From Kaistella jeonii (lineage in GTDB: Bacteria > Bacteroidota > Bacteroidia > Flavobacteriales > Weeksellaceae), in contig NZ_JSYL01000001.1 of the NCBI RefSeq assembly GCF_000812865.1, positions 62,001 to 126,000 on the forward strand: a stretch of DNA of 64,000 nucleotides, read 5' to 3'. Positions 18,940 to 28,309 of this stretch are shown one piece after another; the stretch's first letter is position 1, and every line of letters begins with the position of its first letter. The position numbers and the translations under genes were made by a program. The notes beneath the pieces were generated by a model. That model searched no databases. It was given only the letters and a program-made list of their open reading frames with translations, and was not told the origin of the DNA.

Positions 18940-19698
18940 ATGAAAATCGACGATTCTAAAAATAAACAAAACCTGCAGGAACTTCTGGATACGCGGGATT
19001 TTGTACAGCATATATCTGTTGATTGCGTGATTTTTGGTTTCCATAAAGGCATTATGAAAGTTTTGCTTCTCAAATATCATGATCTCGATCTATGCTCTTT
19101 ACCTGGAGGATTCGTATTTAATGATGAAGATCTACATGATGCTGCAGTTCGTGTTTTGTACGAGCGAACACATCTTTCAAATATTTTTTTGGAACAGTTT
19201 CAAACTTTTGGAGATCGGAATAGAACTGAAAATAATGCACACCGGGTTTTGCTCGCAAGCAAACATATTGAGGTTCCGAAAGATCACTGGACTTTTCAAC
19301 GTTTTATCACCGTCGGATATTGCAGTTTGATCGATTTTTCTTTGGTAGACACCTTTCCCAATAATATGATCGAAGAGTGTAAATGGTTTGAAGTAAATAA
19401 TCTTCCGAAAATGGCTTTCGATCATGAAGAGATTATCAAAAAAGGATTAGAATTTATACGTCGAAATATAGATACTCAAATCGTTGCAAGCAGTTTGTTG
19501 CCGGAAAAATTTACCATGAAAGAATTACAGACGGTTTACGAAATAGTACTCGATGAAAAATTTAGAAGAAATAATTTCCAGCGAAAAATTTTAGCCTTAA
19601 ATTCCTTGGAAAGACTTGAAAAACTATTCGACGGTTCCGCAAATAAAGCACCTTATCTGTACAAATTTGCAGATAAAAAATTGTACGAATTGCTTTAA
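18940..19698 (+). CDS. Nudix-domain transcriptional regulator (NrtR/AraR-like) with degenerate Nudix box
   Basis: Protein of 252 residues: Nudix domain at about 20-150 and winged-helix region at about 165-250 (MKELQTVYEIVLDEKFRRNNFQRKI is the recognition area). The Nudix box keeps G-x5-E and the Arg, but the REUxEExGU core reads RVLYERTHL, so two of three metal-binding Glu are missing. By family knowledge, such proteins are sugar- or ADP-ribose-responsive regulators without hydrolase activity. The regulated genes are not adjacent in an obvious way. Confidence 0.82.
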   Translation: MKIDDSKNKQNLQELLDTRDFVQHISVDCVIFGFHKGIMKVLLLKYHDLDLCSLPGGFVFNDEDLHDAAVRVLYERTHLSNIFLEQFQTFGDRNRTENNAHRVLLASKHIEVPKDHWTFQRFITVGYCSLIDFSLVDTFPNNMIEECKWFEVNNLPKMAFDHEEIIKKGLEFIRRNIDTQIVASSLLPEKFTMKELQTVYEIVLDEKFRRNNFQRKILALNSLERLEKLFDGSANKAPYLYKFADKKLYELL

Positions 19699-19817
19699 TT
19701 ATCAGTTTCATGAAATTCTACCAATACTGCTCATTTATTTCACTAAATTCTTTAGGAAATACGCTCAAAAATTTCCTCACCTTTCCGAAAAATCTTAATT
19801 TTAGCAAAATCTAAAAA

Positions 19818-20999
19818 ATGTCATACTACCCTCTTACGACCCTTCCTGATTACTATTTAATGGATGAACTTTTGACCGAAGAACACAAGCTTATTCGGCA
19901 ATCGGTGAGAGACTGGGTTGAAAGTTTTGTGATGCCAAAAATTGATGAAGCGGCACAAAACCATACCGATATTCCAAACCTGATGAAAGAATTGGGGAAA
20001 ATTGGAGCTTTAGGTCCTTACATTCCCGAAGAGTACGGCGGTTCTGGTTTAGATCAGATCTCCTACGGATTAATTATGCAGGAGTTGGAGCGCGGAGATT
20101 CTGCGATTCGCTCAGCGGCTTCTGTACAAAGTTCTTTGGTCATGTTTCCTATCAATGAGTTCGGTTCTGAAGAGCAAAAGAAAAAATTCTTACCTCATTT
20201 AGCTTCCGGAGAAATGATCGGGGCATTTGGCTTGACAGAGCCGAATCATGGTTCTGATCCAAGTTCCATGGAAACGCATTTCGAAGATAAAGGTGATCAT
20301 TATTTATTGAATGGTGCTAAAATGTGGATCACCAACGCACCGCTTTGTGATATTGCCGTTGTTTGGGGAAAAAATGAAGAAGGAAAAATTCAGGGATTGA
20401 TTGTAGAAAGAGCTTTCGAAGGTTTTACAACTCCCGAAACGCATCATAAATGGAGTCTTCGTGCTTCGAAAACCGGGGAACTGGTTTTTAATAACGTCAA
20501 AGTTCCAAAAGAAAATTTATTACCAAATGTTACAGGATTAAAAGGTCCTTTATCTTGTTTAAATTCTGCACGTTACGGAATTTCATGGGGAGTTATCGGT
20601 GCTGCAGTAGATTGTTATTGCACAGCTTTACAATATGCAAAAGAAAGAACACAATTTGGAAAACCAATTGCCGGATTCCAGTTGCAACAGAAAAAATTAG
20701 CTGAATTCTTAACAGAAATTACAAAAGCACAATTGCTCTGTCTTCAGTTAGGAAGATTGAAAAATGATCATAAAGCAACGCCTGCACAGATTTCTATGGC
20801 GAAAAGAAATAACGTAAAAATTGCGATCGACATCGCGAGAGAATCGCGTCAGATTCTTGGAGGAATGGGAATTATGGGTGAATTCCCGATGATGCGGCAC
20901 GCTGCAAATCTGGAATCTGTAATTACTTATGAAGGAACACACGACGTTCATTTATTGATCACCGGAATGGATATTACAGGAATTAATGCGTTCGGATAA
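19818..20999 (+). CDS. acyl-CoA dehydrogenase, glutaryl-CoA dehydrogenase type
   Basis: FAD-dependent dehydrogenase of 393 residues. The family signatures AFGLTEPNHGSDPSSM and the FAD-binding region ILGGMGIMGEFPMMRHAANLE are present. The catalytic base Glu lies in ITYEGTHDVHLLITG near residue 375, the position used by glutaryl-CoA dehydrogenases. The late motif TGINAF is also typical. It probably acts in lysine/tryptophan breakdown, oxidising and decarboxylating glutaryl-CoA. The Arg needed for decarboxylase specificity was not checked. Confidence 0.88.
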   Translation: MSYYPLTTLPDYYLMDELLTEEHKLIRQSVRDWVESFVMPKIDEAAQNHTDIPNLMKELGKIGALGPYIPEEYGGSGLDQISYGLIMQELERGDSAIRSAASVQSSLVMFPINEFGSEEQKKKFLPHLASGEMIGAFGLTEPNHGSDPSSMETHFEDKGDHYLLNGAKMWITNAPLCDIAVVWGKNEEGKIQGLIVERAFEGFTTPETHHKWSLRASKTGELVFNNVKVPKENLLPNVTGLKGPLSCLNSARYGISWGVIGAAVDCYCTALQYAKERTQFGKPIAGFQLQQKKLAEFLTEITKAQLLCLQLGRLKNDHKATPAQISMAKRNNVKIAIDIARESRQILGGMGIMGEFPMMRHAANLESVITYEGTHDVHLLITGMDITGINAFG

Positions 21000-21024
21000 T
21001 TTTAATTCTTTCAAATAAAATAGA

Positions 21025-21052
21025 AAACCTTCAATTACTTGAAGGTTTTTTT
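21025..21052. terminator. bidirectional terminator between convergent genes
   Basis: Stem AACCTTCAA / TTGAAGGTT with TTAC loop, A-run before and seven T after. It serves the dehydrogenase (+) and probably the nuclease (-). Confidence 0.85.
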
Positions 21053-21081
21053 AGGCTTAAACAAATCGAATTTTAATTCAA

Positions 21082-23808
21082 TTACCAACTAACTTTCTCT
21101 TCTTCAACAAAATATTTTTCGGGATCTAAAATATCGAGAATTACATTTTTTATAGATTTCATGGGAGTTTCCAAAAGTTTTAACGATATTTCATCTTCTG
21201 CAAAGATCTGCAAATTTTGAACCCCTTTATTCACCTCTGCAAAACTCCAGATTCCACATTCGACGAAATTATCGGGATTTTTGTTTTGCTTTAAAACTGA
21301 ATACGCATAAATACACAACTGCATCGCCTGTTTGTAATCATCGCGGAAAAAAAGCTGTTCTAATTTTTCTACATCTTCTGGTTTTTTCGGAGCTGAAATG
21401 GAGAGGTTTTTCGTCTTCGCAGTTTTAAAATCGATGATTCTTAAATTTCCGTTGAGTCGGTCAACCCGGTCGATAAATCCATAAAAAGAAACTTTGTCAG
21501 TTTTTGCTTCATCTAAATAAAAATCAATGCCTTCAAAATTTCCCTCAACGCTTAAGATCTCAAGAGAATTTCCTTCCTCCACCAATTTTTTATCGTAATC
21601 CAAAACGTTGCGCACTACTCTTTCCGCAATTGATCTATGAATAAAATTCATTCCTTTTGCATAGAATTCAACCTGGTGTTTTAAAGTTTCGATGGCTGCA
21701 TTGATGGATTCGAGCAGCGCTTCATCAGTAAGAGTCAAATCATTTACAGTCAGTTTTTTACCGACTAATTTCTCATAAATATATTGAAGTGCATAATGCA
21801 CTAAATTTCCATAACTTCTTTGGGACAGTTCTTCTTCAATTTCATTTGTTTCCCGTGTACTCAAAATTTTTGTCAGATAAAAATCTACCGGATTATAGAG
21901 ATAAGAAGTTAAATGAGACGCGGAAACCCGGGTTTTCCACGTTTCCAACTTCTCTAAAACTTTTGGGGTTTTTTCAATTTGAATTAATTCCTGCTGAATT
22001 GGATCTGAGGAATTTTCAATGATGATATTTTCAATTTGATGATGAACATCTTCAATTTCCATCTGGGTAATAAAACGGCTTTTTTCTCCCGTATTAACGC
22101 CGGAATTTAACGCATTAAAAAGAAGATGAACATTCTTGGCATCCTGAATTAAGCGATAATAATGATAAGCATAAATGCTGTCATTCTCCAAAAAAGTATG
22201 CAGATCAAAATGTTGACGGACATCAAACGGCAGATAAGTATTCTGCGAATTTCCGAGCGGTAATTTACCTTCATTTACGGATAAAAGGATTACATTTTCG
22301 AAGTTGAGAAGGCGCGTTTCCAAAAGTCCCATAACTTGTAAACCTTGCAGTGGTTCTCCTTGAAAATCAATGGACTCCGAACTTACCAGTTGATTGATCA
22401 AAACTTCCAGTGTTTCCATTTTAATTTCAAAAGAATACGGTGAAATTTGATTTTGAATAATTTTAAAACTCTTTTCGAAATGAGCGATATTTTCGTATAA
22501 AATATCATCCAGATCTCTGAATTTCAACTCATAGCAAAATTTAATAAGCAGATCTAAAAAGTCTCTAATTGAAGATGCTTTTTTGAAAAGTTCAAAATAA
22601 GAAAGCTCTGCAAGAAATTCTGTGAACTGTTTTTTAGAAATATAAACGATGTTTCTTTCTTCAATATTAAATTTAAAAGTCGTTATTATTTCCTGATCAA
22701 TTTCTGAATTTGGCAATTCTTCTAAAACGGACAAAACGTCGTTGTAATAATACGAGGAGTTTTTTTTCTCCAGTTGTTTTTGAAGATAAAAAAGCTGCTT
22801 CATCGCATTGCTGAAACCTAAATTTTTCAACGGAAATCCCATCGTAATATTAAGATATTGCACTGAATTCATAGCATCTAAACTCGCAGGAAGCAAATTT
22901 TCGTCGAGTAAAACCACTGCCGTTTTCGAAAGATTTGGATCATTGATCTCTTTGAAAATTTCAGGTAAAACCTTTGTCTGCGTTATGTTGCCGGAAACTT
23001 CATAAACTCTAATGTTTTTTGCTTGGGCAAAATCATTTTCGATCCACTGGAATGGTCTTTTTTCTGTAAACTCTTTCCATAATTTATGACTGCGCAAAAA
23101 TTTTCCGGCTTCCTGTCTTTCATCATTGAAATAATACAAATCTGCCTGAAAAAAACATTGTCCTTTATCCCATTGTAAAAGACTTTTTATCAATTTTTCC
23201 TCAACTGGCGTAAAGGCATTAAAGCCACAAAACACAAATTTCTGATTCGTTTTTTGTGCGAAATCTTCAAGTTTATCTTTGGCTGCTTCGTGAATCATTC
23301 CTGAAGTTGCCCAATTTTTTTCGTTCAGTTTTTGCTTTAAAATGGGCAGAAAAACATTCATCTTCTGCCAGAAATTTAAGAACTTTCTGCGTGGAAGATC
23401 TTCCGAATCGCCTAAGTTTTCGGACCAGTTTTTAATTCTTTCCTCATCGAACATATATTCTAAAACCGATTTATCGCTTTCTGAAAATTTTAAAATATCA
23501 TCCCAATCTTTCAACAAAGTCGGAAACCATTTCAAAAAGTTGGCGAAATCCTCCGATGGATGAAGTTCATGATAGATCTGGAACGCAAATAGCCATAAAG
23601 AAATTCCCTGAACAGGCTGCTTTCCGGAAAGATCTGTTATTAAATCCTCAATGGTAAAGAAGTTGGGTAGAAAACCAGAATATTGTTTTTCTCTCAAAAT
23701 TTTCTTGATGAAAACGATCGGTCTTTTACCGGGAAGAACGATGTCAAATCCCGATAAATCAGCATTTTGTTCCAGAAGTTCGGTAATTATTTTTTGGAGA
23801 AATTTCAT
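21082..23808 (-). CDS. PD-(D/E)XK nuclease family protein (RecB/AddB-like)
   Basis: Large protein of 908 residues. The C-terminal third is a RecB-type nuclease domain: entry motif SASHLTSYLYNPVDFYLTKI, His in GNLVHYALQYIYE, Asp in FYGFIDRVDR, then the catalytic IDFKTAK. The N-terminal half resembles AddB-like inactivated helicases (VLPGKRPIVFIKK, with no working Walker A; VILLSVNEGKLPLG, SRFITQMEIE). AddB-type proteins act with a helicase in double-strand break end processing. No addA/recB partner lies in this window. Confidence 0.85.
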   Translation of the reverse strand: MKFLQKIITELLEQNADLSGFDIVLPGKRPIVFIKKILREKQYSGFLPNFFTIEDLITDLSGKQPVQGISLWLFAFQIYHELHPSEDFANFLKWFPTLLKDWDDILKFSESDKSVLEYMFDEERIKNWSENLGDSEDLPRRKFLNFWQKMNVFLPILKQKLNEKNWATSGMIHEAAKDKLEDFAQKTNQKFVFCGFNAFTPVEEKLIKSLLQWDKGQCFFQADLYYFNDERQEAGKFLRSHKLWKEFTEKRPFQWIENDFAQAKNIRVYEVSGNITQTKVLPEIFKEINDPNLSKTAVVLLDENLLPASLDAMNSVQYLNITMGFPLKNLGFSNAMKQLFYLQKQLEKKNSSYYYNDVLSVLEELPNSEIDQEIITTFKFNIEERNIVYISKKQFTEFLAELSYFELFKKASSIRDFLDLLIKFCYELKFRDLDDILYENIAHFEKSFKIIQNQISPYSFEIKMETLEVLINQLVSSESIDFQGEPLQGLQVMGLLETRLLNFENVILLSVNEGKLPLGNSQNTYLPFDVRQHFDLHTFLENDSIYAYHYYRLIQDAKNVHLLFNALNSGVNTGEKSRFITQMEIEDVHHQIENIIIENSSDPIQQELIQIEKTPKVLEKLETWKTRVSASHLTSYLYNPVDFYLTKILSTRETNEIEEELSQRSYGNLVHYALQYIYEKLVGKKLTVNDLTLTDEALLESINAAIETLKHQVEFYAKGMNFIHRSIAERVVRNVLDYDKKLVEEGNSLEILSVEGNFEGIDFYLDEAKTDKVSFYGFIDRVDRLNGNLRIIDFKTAKTKNLSISAPKKPEDVEKLEQLFFRDDYKQAMQLCIYAYSVLKQNKNPDNFVECGIWSFAEVNKGVQNLQIFAEDEISLKLLETPMKSIKNVILDILDPEKYFVEEEKVSW

Positions 23809-23848
23809 ATTAAAATGGAAAGATGAAAAATAAGAAAATTAAAATAGA

Positions 23849-23883
23849 AAACCTCAGAAAAATAAGTTTTTCCTGAGGTTTTA
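23849..23883 (-). terminator. rho-independent terminator of the minus-strand lipoprotein gene
   Basis: Long inverted repeat AAAACCTCAG(A)AAAA / TTTTTCCTGAGGTTTT. It lies between the lipoprotein gene and the nuclease gene, both on the minus strand. Confidence 0.75.
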
Positions 23884-23901
23884 TAATTTTGAAAATAAGA
23901 T

Positions 23902-24318
23902 TTATTGAACGACGATATTTTTTTGAATGTAGATATTTTGACCTGCAGAATCCTGACCATTGTAAAATTTGAAAAGATAAGTTCCTGTTTTCTGCGGATT
24001 AAAATTAATCTGAGAAGATTTAGTCACCAGATCTCCGCAAGATGCAGTTGTTTTAAATTTATAGGAGATCACCTTTCTTTCAAACTCGGACGTATGCAAA
24101 TAATCGTATCCGTAAAAACCTTCGCATTTTGCGGTGTAATTTGAGTATGTTTTAATAGTTTGGGTAGTCAAAACATCCATCGTGTCCTGTGCAATTTTCA
24201 CGCTGTCAATTTTGAGTGCTTCGGTATTTAGAATTTCGTCTCCTTCAAAACGGTCGTTGCAACTCATTACACTGAAAGTCAATAATATTGGTAAACTAAA
24301 AAGTAATATTTTTTTCAT
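23902..24318 (-). CDS. lipoprotein of unknown function, 138 residues
   Basis: Signal peptide with lipobox FSVMSCNDR (Cys at residue 20), so it is a lipoprotein. The mature part has a single small beta-rich domain (residues 55-138), with Cys in AKCEGFYGYDY and ASCGDLV that could pair. The C-terminal half, TGTYLFKFYNGQDSAG, has the look of a fibronectin- or Ig-like strand pattern. I cannot assign a family. Confidence 0.78.
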   Translation of the reverse strand: MKKILLFSLPILLTFSVMSCNDRFEGDEILNTEALKIDSVKIAQDTMDVLTTQTIKTYSNYTAKCEGFYGYDYLHTSEFERKVISYKFKTTASCGDLVTKSSQINFNPQKTGTYLFKFYNGQDSAGQNIYIQKNIVVQ

Positions 24319-24372
24319 GATGTCCTATTTATATTATTAAAACGATAAACATAAAACCTTTATTATGCAATA

Positions 24373-25008
24373 TTAAGAATTAAAATTTCCCTTAGATAAA
24401 TATACCACCTTTTTTGTTTCGAAAAATTCACTTTCAAAATAATTTTGAAGATTAAATACTTCAGTTTTCATTCCAGCTAATTCTTCAGTGAGATCACCGC
24501 CTTTCAAATAAAGCACGCCATTGTGTTTCGGATTAAACTGTTCTTTTTCAAATTTACCTCTTAACCAACGGAGAAAAATCGGCATTTGAGTTACAGCTCT
24601 GCTTACAATAAAGTGAAATTGACCTTTCACATCTTCAGCCCTTCCATGAATAGCAGTGATATTTTTGAGACCGATTCCTTCTGAAACTTCTTTCACGACT
24701 GTAATTTTTTTACCGATAGAATCTACAAGTGTGAAGTGAACTTCAGGAAACAAAATAGCAAGCGGTATTCCGGGGAAACCTCCTCCAGTCCCAATATCCA
24801 GAACTTTTGTGGTGGGTGAAAACTCTATCACTTTTGCAATTCCGAGGGAATGCAGAATATGTTTTTCGTAAAGAGAATCCATATCTTTCCGGGAAATCAC
24901 ATTTATTTTTTCATTCCATTCTTTATAAAGTTCATCTAATTTAGCAAACTGTTCGATTTGAACTTTAGAAAGATCCGGGAAATATTTTTGAATTAATTCA
25001 ACTGACAT
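24373..25008 (-). CDS. rsmG: 16S rRNA (guanine527-N7)-methyltransferase
   Basis: SAM-dependent methyltransferase of 211 residues that modifies G527 of 16S rRNA. The SAM motif is VLDIGTGGGFPGIPLAI, followed by the acidic LVDSIGKK. ITAIHGRAEDVKG and the catalytic-site region VSRAV are also GidB signatures. It has its own divergent promoter box, facing the aminotransferase. Confidence 0.96.
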   Translation of the reverse strand: MSVELIQKYFPDLSKVQIEQFAKLDELYKEWNEKINVISRKDMDSLYEKHILHSLGIAKVIEFSPTTKVLDIGTGGGFPGIPLAILFPEVHFTLVDSIGKKITVVKEVSEGIGLKNITAIHGRAEDVKGQFHFIVSRAVTQMPIFLRWLRGKFEKEQFNPKHNGVLYLKGGDLTEELAGMKTEVFNLQNYFESEFFETKKVVYLSKGNFNS

Positions 25009-25027
25009 GCTTTGATTATAATTTCTA

Positions 25028-25035
25028 CAAATTTA
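25028..25035 (-). promoter_or_regulatory. -7 box (TAnnTTTG) of rsmG
   Basis: TAAATTTG on the minus strand (CAAATTTA on plus), 19 bases before the ATG of rsmG. Confidence 0.5.
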
Positions 25036-25068
25036 AAGAAACAAGTTTAAAACTTTGCAGAAAAAAAT

Positions 25069-25076
25069 TATCTTTG
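25069..25076 (+). promoter_or_regulatory. -7 box (TAnnTTTG) of the aminotransferase
   Basis: TATCTTTG, 18 bases before the ATG at 25095. The alternative TTG start at 25074 lies inside this box, which rules it out if the promoter is real. Confidence 0.55.
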
Positions 25077-25094
25077 AGAAACTTAAAAATAATT

Positions 25095-26294
25095 ATGGAT
25101 AATTACTCAGAGCGACTGAATCGGATGAGTTTTTCGCAGACTTTTGTGATGAGCAACAAGGTGCGGGAAATGAAGGCGAAAGGAATCGACGTTATCAGTT
25201 TAACCCTTGGCGAACCTGATTTTGATGTTCCGAAAAATATTAAAGAAGCTGCTTTTGCTGCTATCAATAATAACTTCAGTCACTACTCTCCTGTTCCCGG
25301 ATTTTTGGATTTGCGGGAAGCAATTTGCGAAAAATTAAAACGAGATAATAATTTAGCATATCTACCCTCTCAAATCTGCGTTTCTAACGGTGCAAAACAG
25401 TCGATTTTAAATGTTTTATCGGCTATTATTAATGATGGTGATGAAGTGATCTTACCTGCGCCATATTGGGTGAGTTACGATGAAATGGTAAAAATGGTGG
25501 GCGGAAAATCTGTTTTTATTGAAACTTCCATTGAAACTGATTTTAAAATGACTGCAGAACAATTGGAGAAAGCCATCACGCCCAAAACAAAAGCTTTTCT
25601 TTACAGTTCACCCTGCAATCCTTCCGGAAGTTTTTATAAATATGAAGAATTGGAGAAAATCGCTGATGTGGTCGCGAAATATCCTCACATTACCATTATT
25701 TCCGATGAGATCTACGAATACATCAATTACGACGGAAAACACACTTCTATCGCTGAATTTCCGCAGGTTTATGAACAAACTGCGGTGATCAACGGAATGT
25801 CGAAAGCCTTTGCAATGACAGGCTGGAGAATTGGTTATTCTGCTTGTCCGAAATGGTTGGCAATCGGTTGCGAAAAAATTCAGGGACAAATGACGAGTGG
25901 TGCAAATTCGATGGCTCAAAAAGCGTCGGTAACTGCTTTGAAAACTGATTATTCTGAATATCGTTACATGATAGAGGAATTTAAAAAACGACGCGATATC
26001 GTTTATAATTTGATGAAAGAAATTCCTGGATTTAAAGTGAATTATCCGGAATCGGCTTTCTATTTTTTCCCTGATATTTCCTATTACATTGGGAAATCTC
26101 TAAACGGGAAAATTATTAATAATGCAGATGATTTTGCAATGTTTTTGCTTGATGAAGCTCATGTTGGAACCGTTGGTGGCGTTTCATTCGGAAACTCAAA
26201 CTGTGTCCGCTTTTCTTATGCCGCATCGGAAAAAGAGCTGATAGAGGCCATGAAAAGAATTAAAGATTGTTTGGAAAACTGCACGATCAGTTAG
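25095..26294 (+). CDS. class I pyridoxal-phosphate aminotransferase (aspartate aminotransferase type)
   Basis: PLP-dependent aminotransferase of 399 residues. The N-terminal SLTLGEPDFDVPKNI is typical of Ib-type aspartate aminotransferases. Substrate and PLP sites are ISNGAKQS-like VSNGAKQSI, YSSPCNPSG, ISDEIYEYI and the PLP lysine in SKAFAMTGWRIGYS. The late Arg in CVRFSYAASEKEL binds the substrate carboxylate. It probably transfers the amino group between aspartate and 2-oxoglutarate. The start is ATG 25095; see the promoter box just upstream. Confidence 0.92.
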   Translation: MDNYSERLNRMSFSQTFVMSNKVREMKAKGIDVISLTLGEPDFDVPKNIKEAAFAAINNNFSHYSPVPGFLDLREAICEKLKRDNNLAYLPSQICVSNGAKQSILNVLSAIINDGDEVILPAPYWVSYDEMVKMVGGKSVFIETSIETDFKMTAEQLEKAITPKTKAFLYSSPCNPSGSFYKYEELEKIADVVAKYPHITIISDEIYEYINYDGKHTSIAEFPQVYEQTAVINGMSKAFAMTGWRIGYSACPKWLAIGCEKIQGQMTSGANSMAQKASVTALKTDYSEYRYMIEEFKKRRDIVYNLMKEIPGFKVNYPESAFYFFPDISYYIGKSLNGKIINNADDFAMFLLDEAHVGTVGGVSFGNSNCVRFSYAASEKELIEAMKRIKDCLENCTIS

Positions 26295-26313
26295 TTTTCT
26301 TTACAAACAATTT

Positions 26314-26355
26314 ACAAAAAAGCCAGTTTGAAAATTTCAAACTGGCTTTTTTTAT
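26314..26355. terminator. bidirectional terminator between convergent genes
   Basis: Perfect stem AGCCAGTTTGAAA / TTTCAAACTGGCT, flanked by A-run and T-run. Serves the aminotransferase (+) and the coiled-coil gene (-). Confidence 0.92.
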
Positions 26356-26368
26356 ATTTCGGAAATTA

Positions 26369-27148
26369 TTAGAATTTAATAATATCTTTCATTTTTTCGT
26401 TTTCTTCATTCACCATATCGTCGTCAACAAGAATTTTTCCACTGTGTTCATCGATGATGATTTTCTTTCTCTGTGCAATTTCCATTTGTTTTTGCGGAGG
26501 CAAAGTAAAGAATGAACCTTTTGGCGCACCTCTTTCTAAACCTACAACAGCAAGTCCTGTTGGAGAATTTGTACGGATTCTTTGGTAAGAAGCCAATAAT
26601 CTTGCATCGATATTTGCTGCAAATTCTTTTGATTTAGCGATCAGGAAATCTTCTTCTTTTTGAGTTTCAGAAACTAAATTTTCCAACTCTTCTTTTTTAA
26701 ATTTAAGGTGGGTTTTTAATTCTGCAATTTTAGTATTCAGTTCTTCGAAAGTTTCGTTCTTATGAGCGATTTTCGCAGAAAATTCTTTAATTCTTTTATC
26801 TGAAAGTTGCATCTCAAGTTCTTGAAATTCAATTTCTTTGTCTAAAGCTTCGAATTCTTTGTTATTTCGTACGGTATCTTGTTGCGATTTGTATTTATCG
26901 ATCAAAGATTTCGCGTGATTAATGACTTCATTTTTTGTATTAATTTCGTCATTCTGTTCTTTAATTTCAGCTGCGAATTTTTCGGATCTTTTAGCAAGAC
27001 CTTCAATTTCACTTTCCAAATCTTCAACTTCAATCGGCAATTCACCTCTGGTGTTACGAATTTCATCTAATCTGGAATCGATTATTTGTAAATCGTAAAG
27101 CGCTCTTAACTTATCTTCAACGGAGATTTCTACAGTTTTCTTAGCCAT
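26369..27148 (-). CDS. CdsZ-like (C4 zinc ribbon family) coiled-coil protein lacking the zinc cysteines
   Basis: Protein of 259 residues. Residues of about 20-185 form a long coiled coil (LDEIRNTRGELP... FKKEELENLVSE). The C-terminal domain aligns with the zinc-ribbon family by IDARLLASYQRIR and LPPQKQMEIAQRKKI. At the two CxxC positions of the family it reads RGAPKGSF and DEHSGKI, with no cysteines. Known relatives act in RNA metabolism or nucleic-acid binding, with unclear function. It precedes Nif3 in transcription order reversed: Nif3 is upstream, four bases away, so the two form an operon. Confidence 0.82.
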   Translation of the reverse strand: MAKKTVEISVEDKLRALYDLQIIDSRLDEIRNTRGELPIEVEDLESEIEGLAKRSEKFAAEIKEQNDEINTKNEVINHAKSLIDKYKSQQDTVRNNKEFEALDKEIEFQELEMQLSDKRIKEFSAKIAHKNETFEELNTKIAELKTHLKFKKEELENLVSETQKEEDFLIAKSKEFAANIDARLLASYQRIRTNSPTGLAVVGLERGAPKGSFFTLPPQKQMEIAQRKKIIIDEHSGKILVDDDMVNEENEKMKDIIKF

Positions 27149-27152
27149 ATTG

Positions 27153-28250
27153 TTATAAAAAATAATTTACAGGATTGGTTTTCTCAAGAGATTTTGAGAT
27201 TGCAAATTTAGGAAAAATTTCCGATAAAACCTCAAATAATTGTTGAGTTACAAATTGTTCGGACTCAAAATGACCAATGTCGCAGATCATCATTTTGTCT
27301 TCATTTTGAAAAAAATCGTGGTATTTTACATCACCTGTTAAGTAAGCATCGCAATTTTTTGAAAATGCAGCTTTTATTCCACTGGCGCCACTTCCTCCTA
27401 AGACGCCGACTCTTTTAATATTTTTTCTATTGAAATTCGAGTGCCGGATTATTTTCAGATTAAATTTATCCTTTACCAATTTTAAAAAATCATTTTCGGT
27501 CATTTCATTTTCCAGGTTACCAAAACGACCTAAACCAGCGTATTGATTATCATTTTCTAAACTTAAAATTTTGTACGCGACCTCTTCATAAGGATGCGAA
27601 GCTTTCATCGCGGCAAGTATTTGATTTTGTTTATAAGATTCGAAAATGACCGAAATCATTTGTTCATCTGCGTTTTCACGAATATCTTGTTGGCCTGAAA
27701 AAGGATTTGAACCCTCATTTGGTCTGAAAGTTCCATTTCCTGAAACTGTAAAACTGCATTCATCATAAAAACCAATATTTCCCGCACCGGCTGCAAATAA
27801 AGCTTCTTTTACCTTTTCTGAATGTTCAGTGGGAACATAAACTTCCAGACTTTTTAAATTATTGGATTTAGGCATCAAAATTTGTTGATTTTTTAAACCT
27901 AACTTTTCGCAGATGCCATAGTTAACACCGAAATAATGATTGTCAAAAGCAGTATGAATCGCATAAATTGCAATTTTATTTTCGATGGCTTTCAATACTG
28001 ATCGCTCTACATAATTTTTTCCAGTCAAAGATTTTAATCCTGAAAAAATAATCGGATGAAAAGTAATTATTAAATTTGAATTTTTTTCGATCGCTTCATT
28101 TACTACATTTTCCAGCGCATCATGACAAATTAGAATCCCAGTTAATTCCCGATCAGGATTTCCACACAAAAGCCCAATATTGTCGAAATCTTCGGCCTGT
28201 TTTAAAGGAATTCGCTTTTCAATTTCAAAAATTGCTTTATTAATAGTCAT
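27153..28250 (-). CDS. Nif3-like dinuclear metal centre protein (YqfO/GTP cyclohydrolase 1 type 2 family)
   Basis: Protein of 365 residues, the long form with a PII/CutA-like insert (about residues 130-230, SLEVYVPTEHSEKVKEALFAAG) inside the Nif3 fold. Metal-binding positions include ITFHPIIF (His), HTAFDNH (His/Asp) and CDIGHFESEQF (His/Glu). The function is unsettled, although members bind two metals and are nearly universal. The downstream coiled-coil gene is four bases away. The family partner pattern with a CdsZ-like gene is common in bacteria. Confidence 0.93.
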   Translation of the reverse strand: MTINKAIFEIEKRIPLKQAEDFDNIGLLCGNPDRELTGILICHDALENVVNEAIEKNSNLIITFHPIIFSGLKSLTGKNYVERSVLKAIENKIAIYAIHTAFDNHYFGVNYGICEKLGLKNQQILMPKSNNLKSLEVYVPTEHSEKVKEALFAAGAGNIGFYDECSFTVSGNGTFRPNEGSNPFSGQQDIRENADEQMISVIFESYKQNQILAAMKASHPYEEVAYKILSLENDNQYAGLGRFGNLENEMTENDFLKLVKDKFNLKIIRHSNFNRKNIKRVGVLGGSGASGIKAAFSKNCDAYLTGDVKYHDFFQNEDKMMICDIGHFESEQFVTQQLFEVLSEIFPKFAISKSLEKTNPVNYFL

Positions 28251-28309
28251 TTTCTTAAGTTTGTAGCGAAATTAAGGATAATTTCTTTAAATTTAATTTT
28301 TTGCTAAAT

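Noticed and set aside
25074-25097. TTG start of the aminotransferase seven codons upstream
   Set aside because: The TTG lies inside an exact TAnnTTTG promoter box, and the ATG at 25095 gives the normal N-terminus. The same reasoning rejects TTG starts at 2067, 32351 and 44926.
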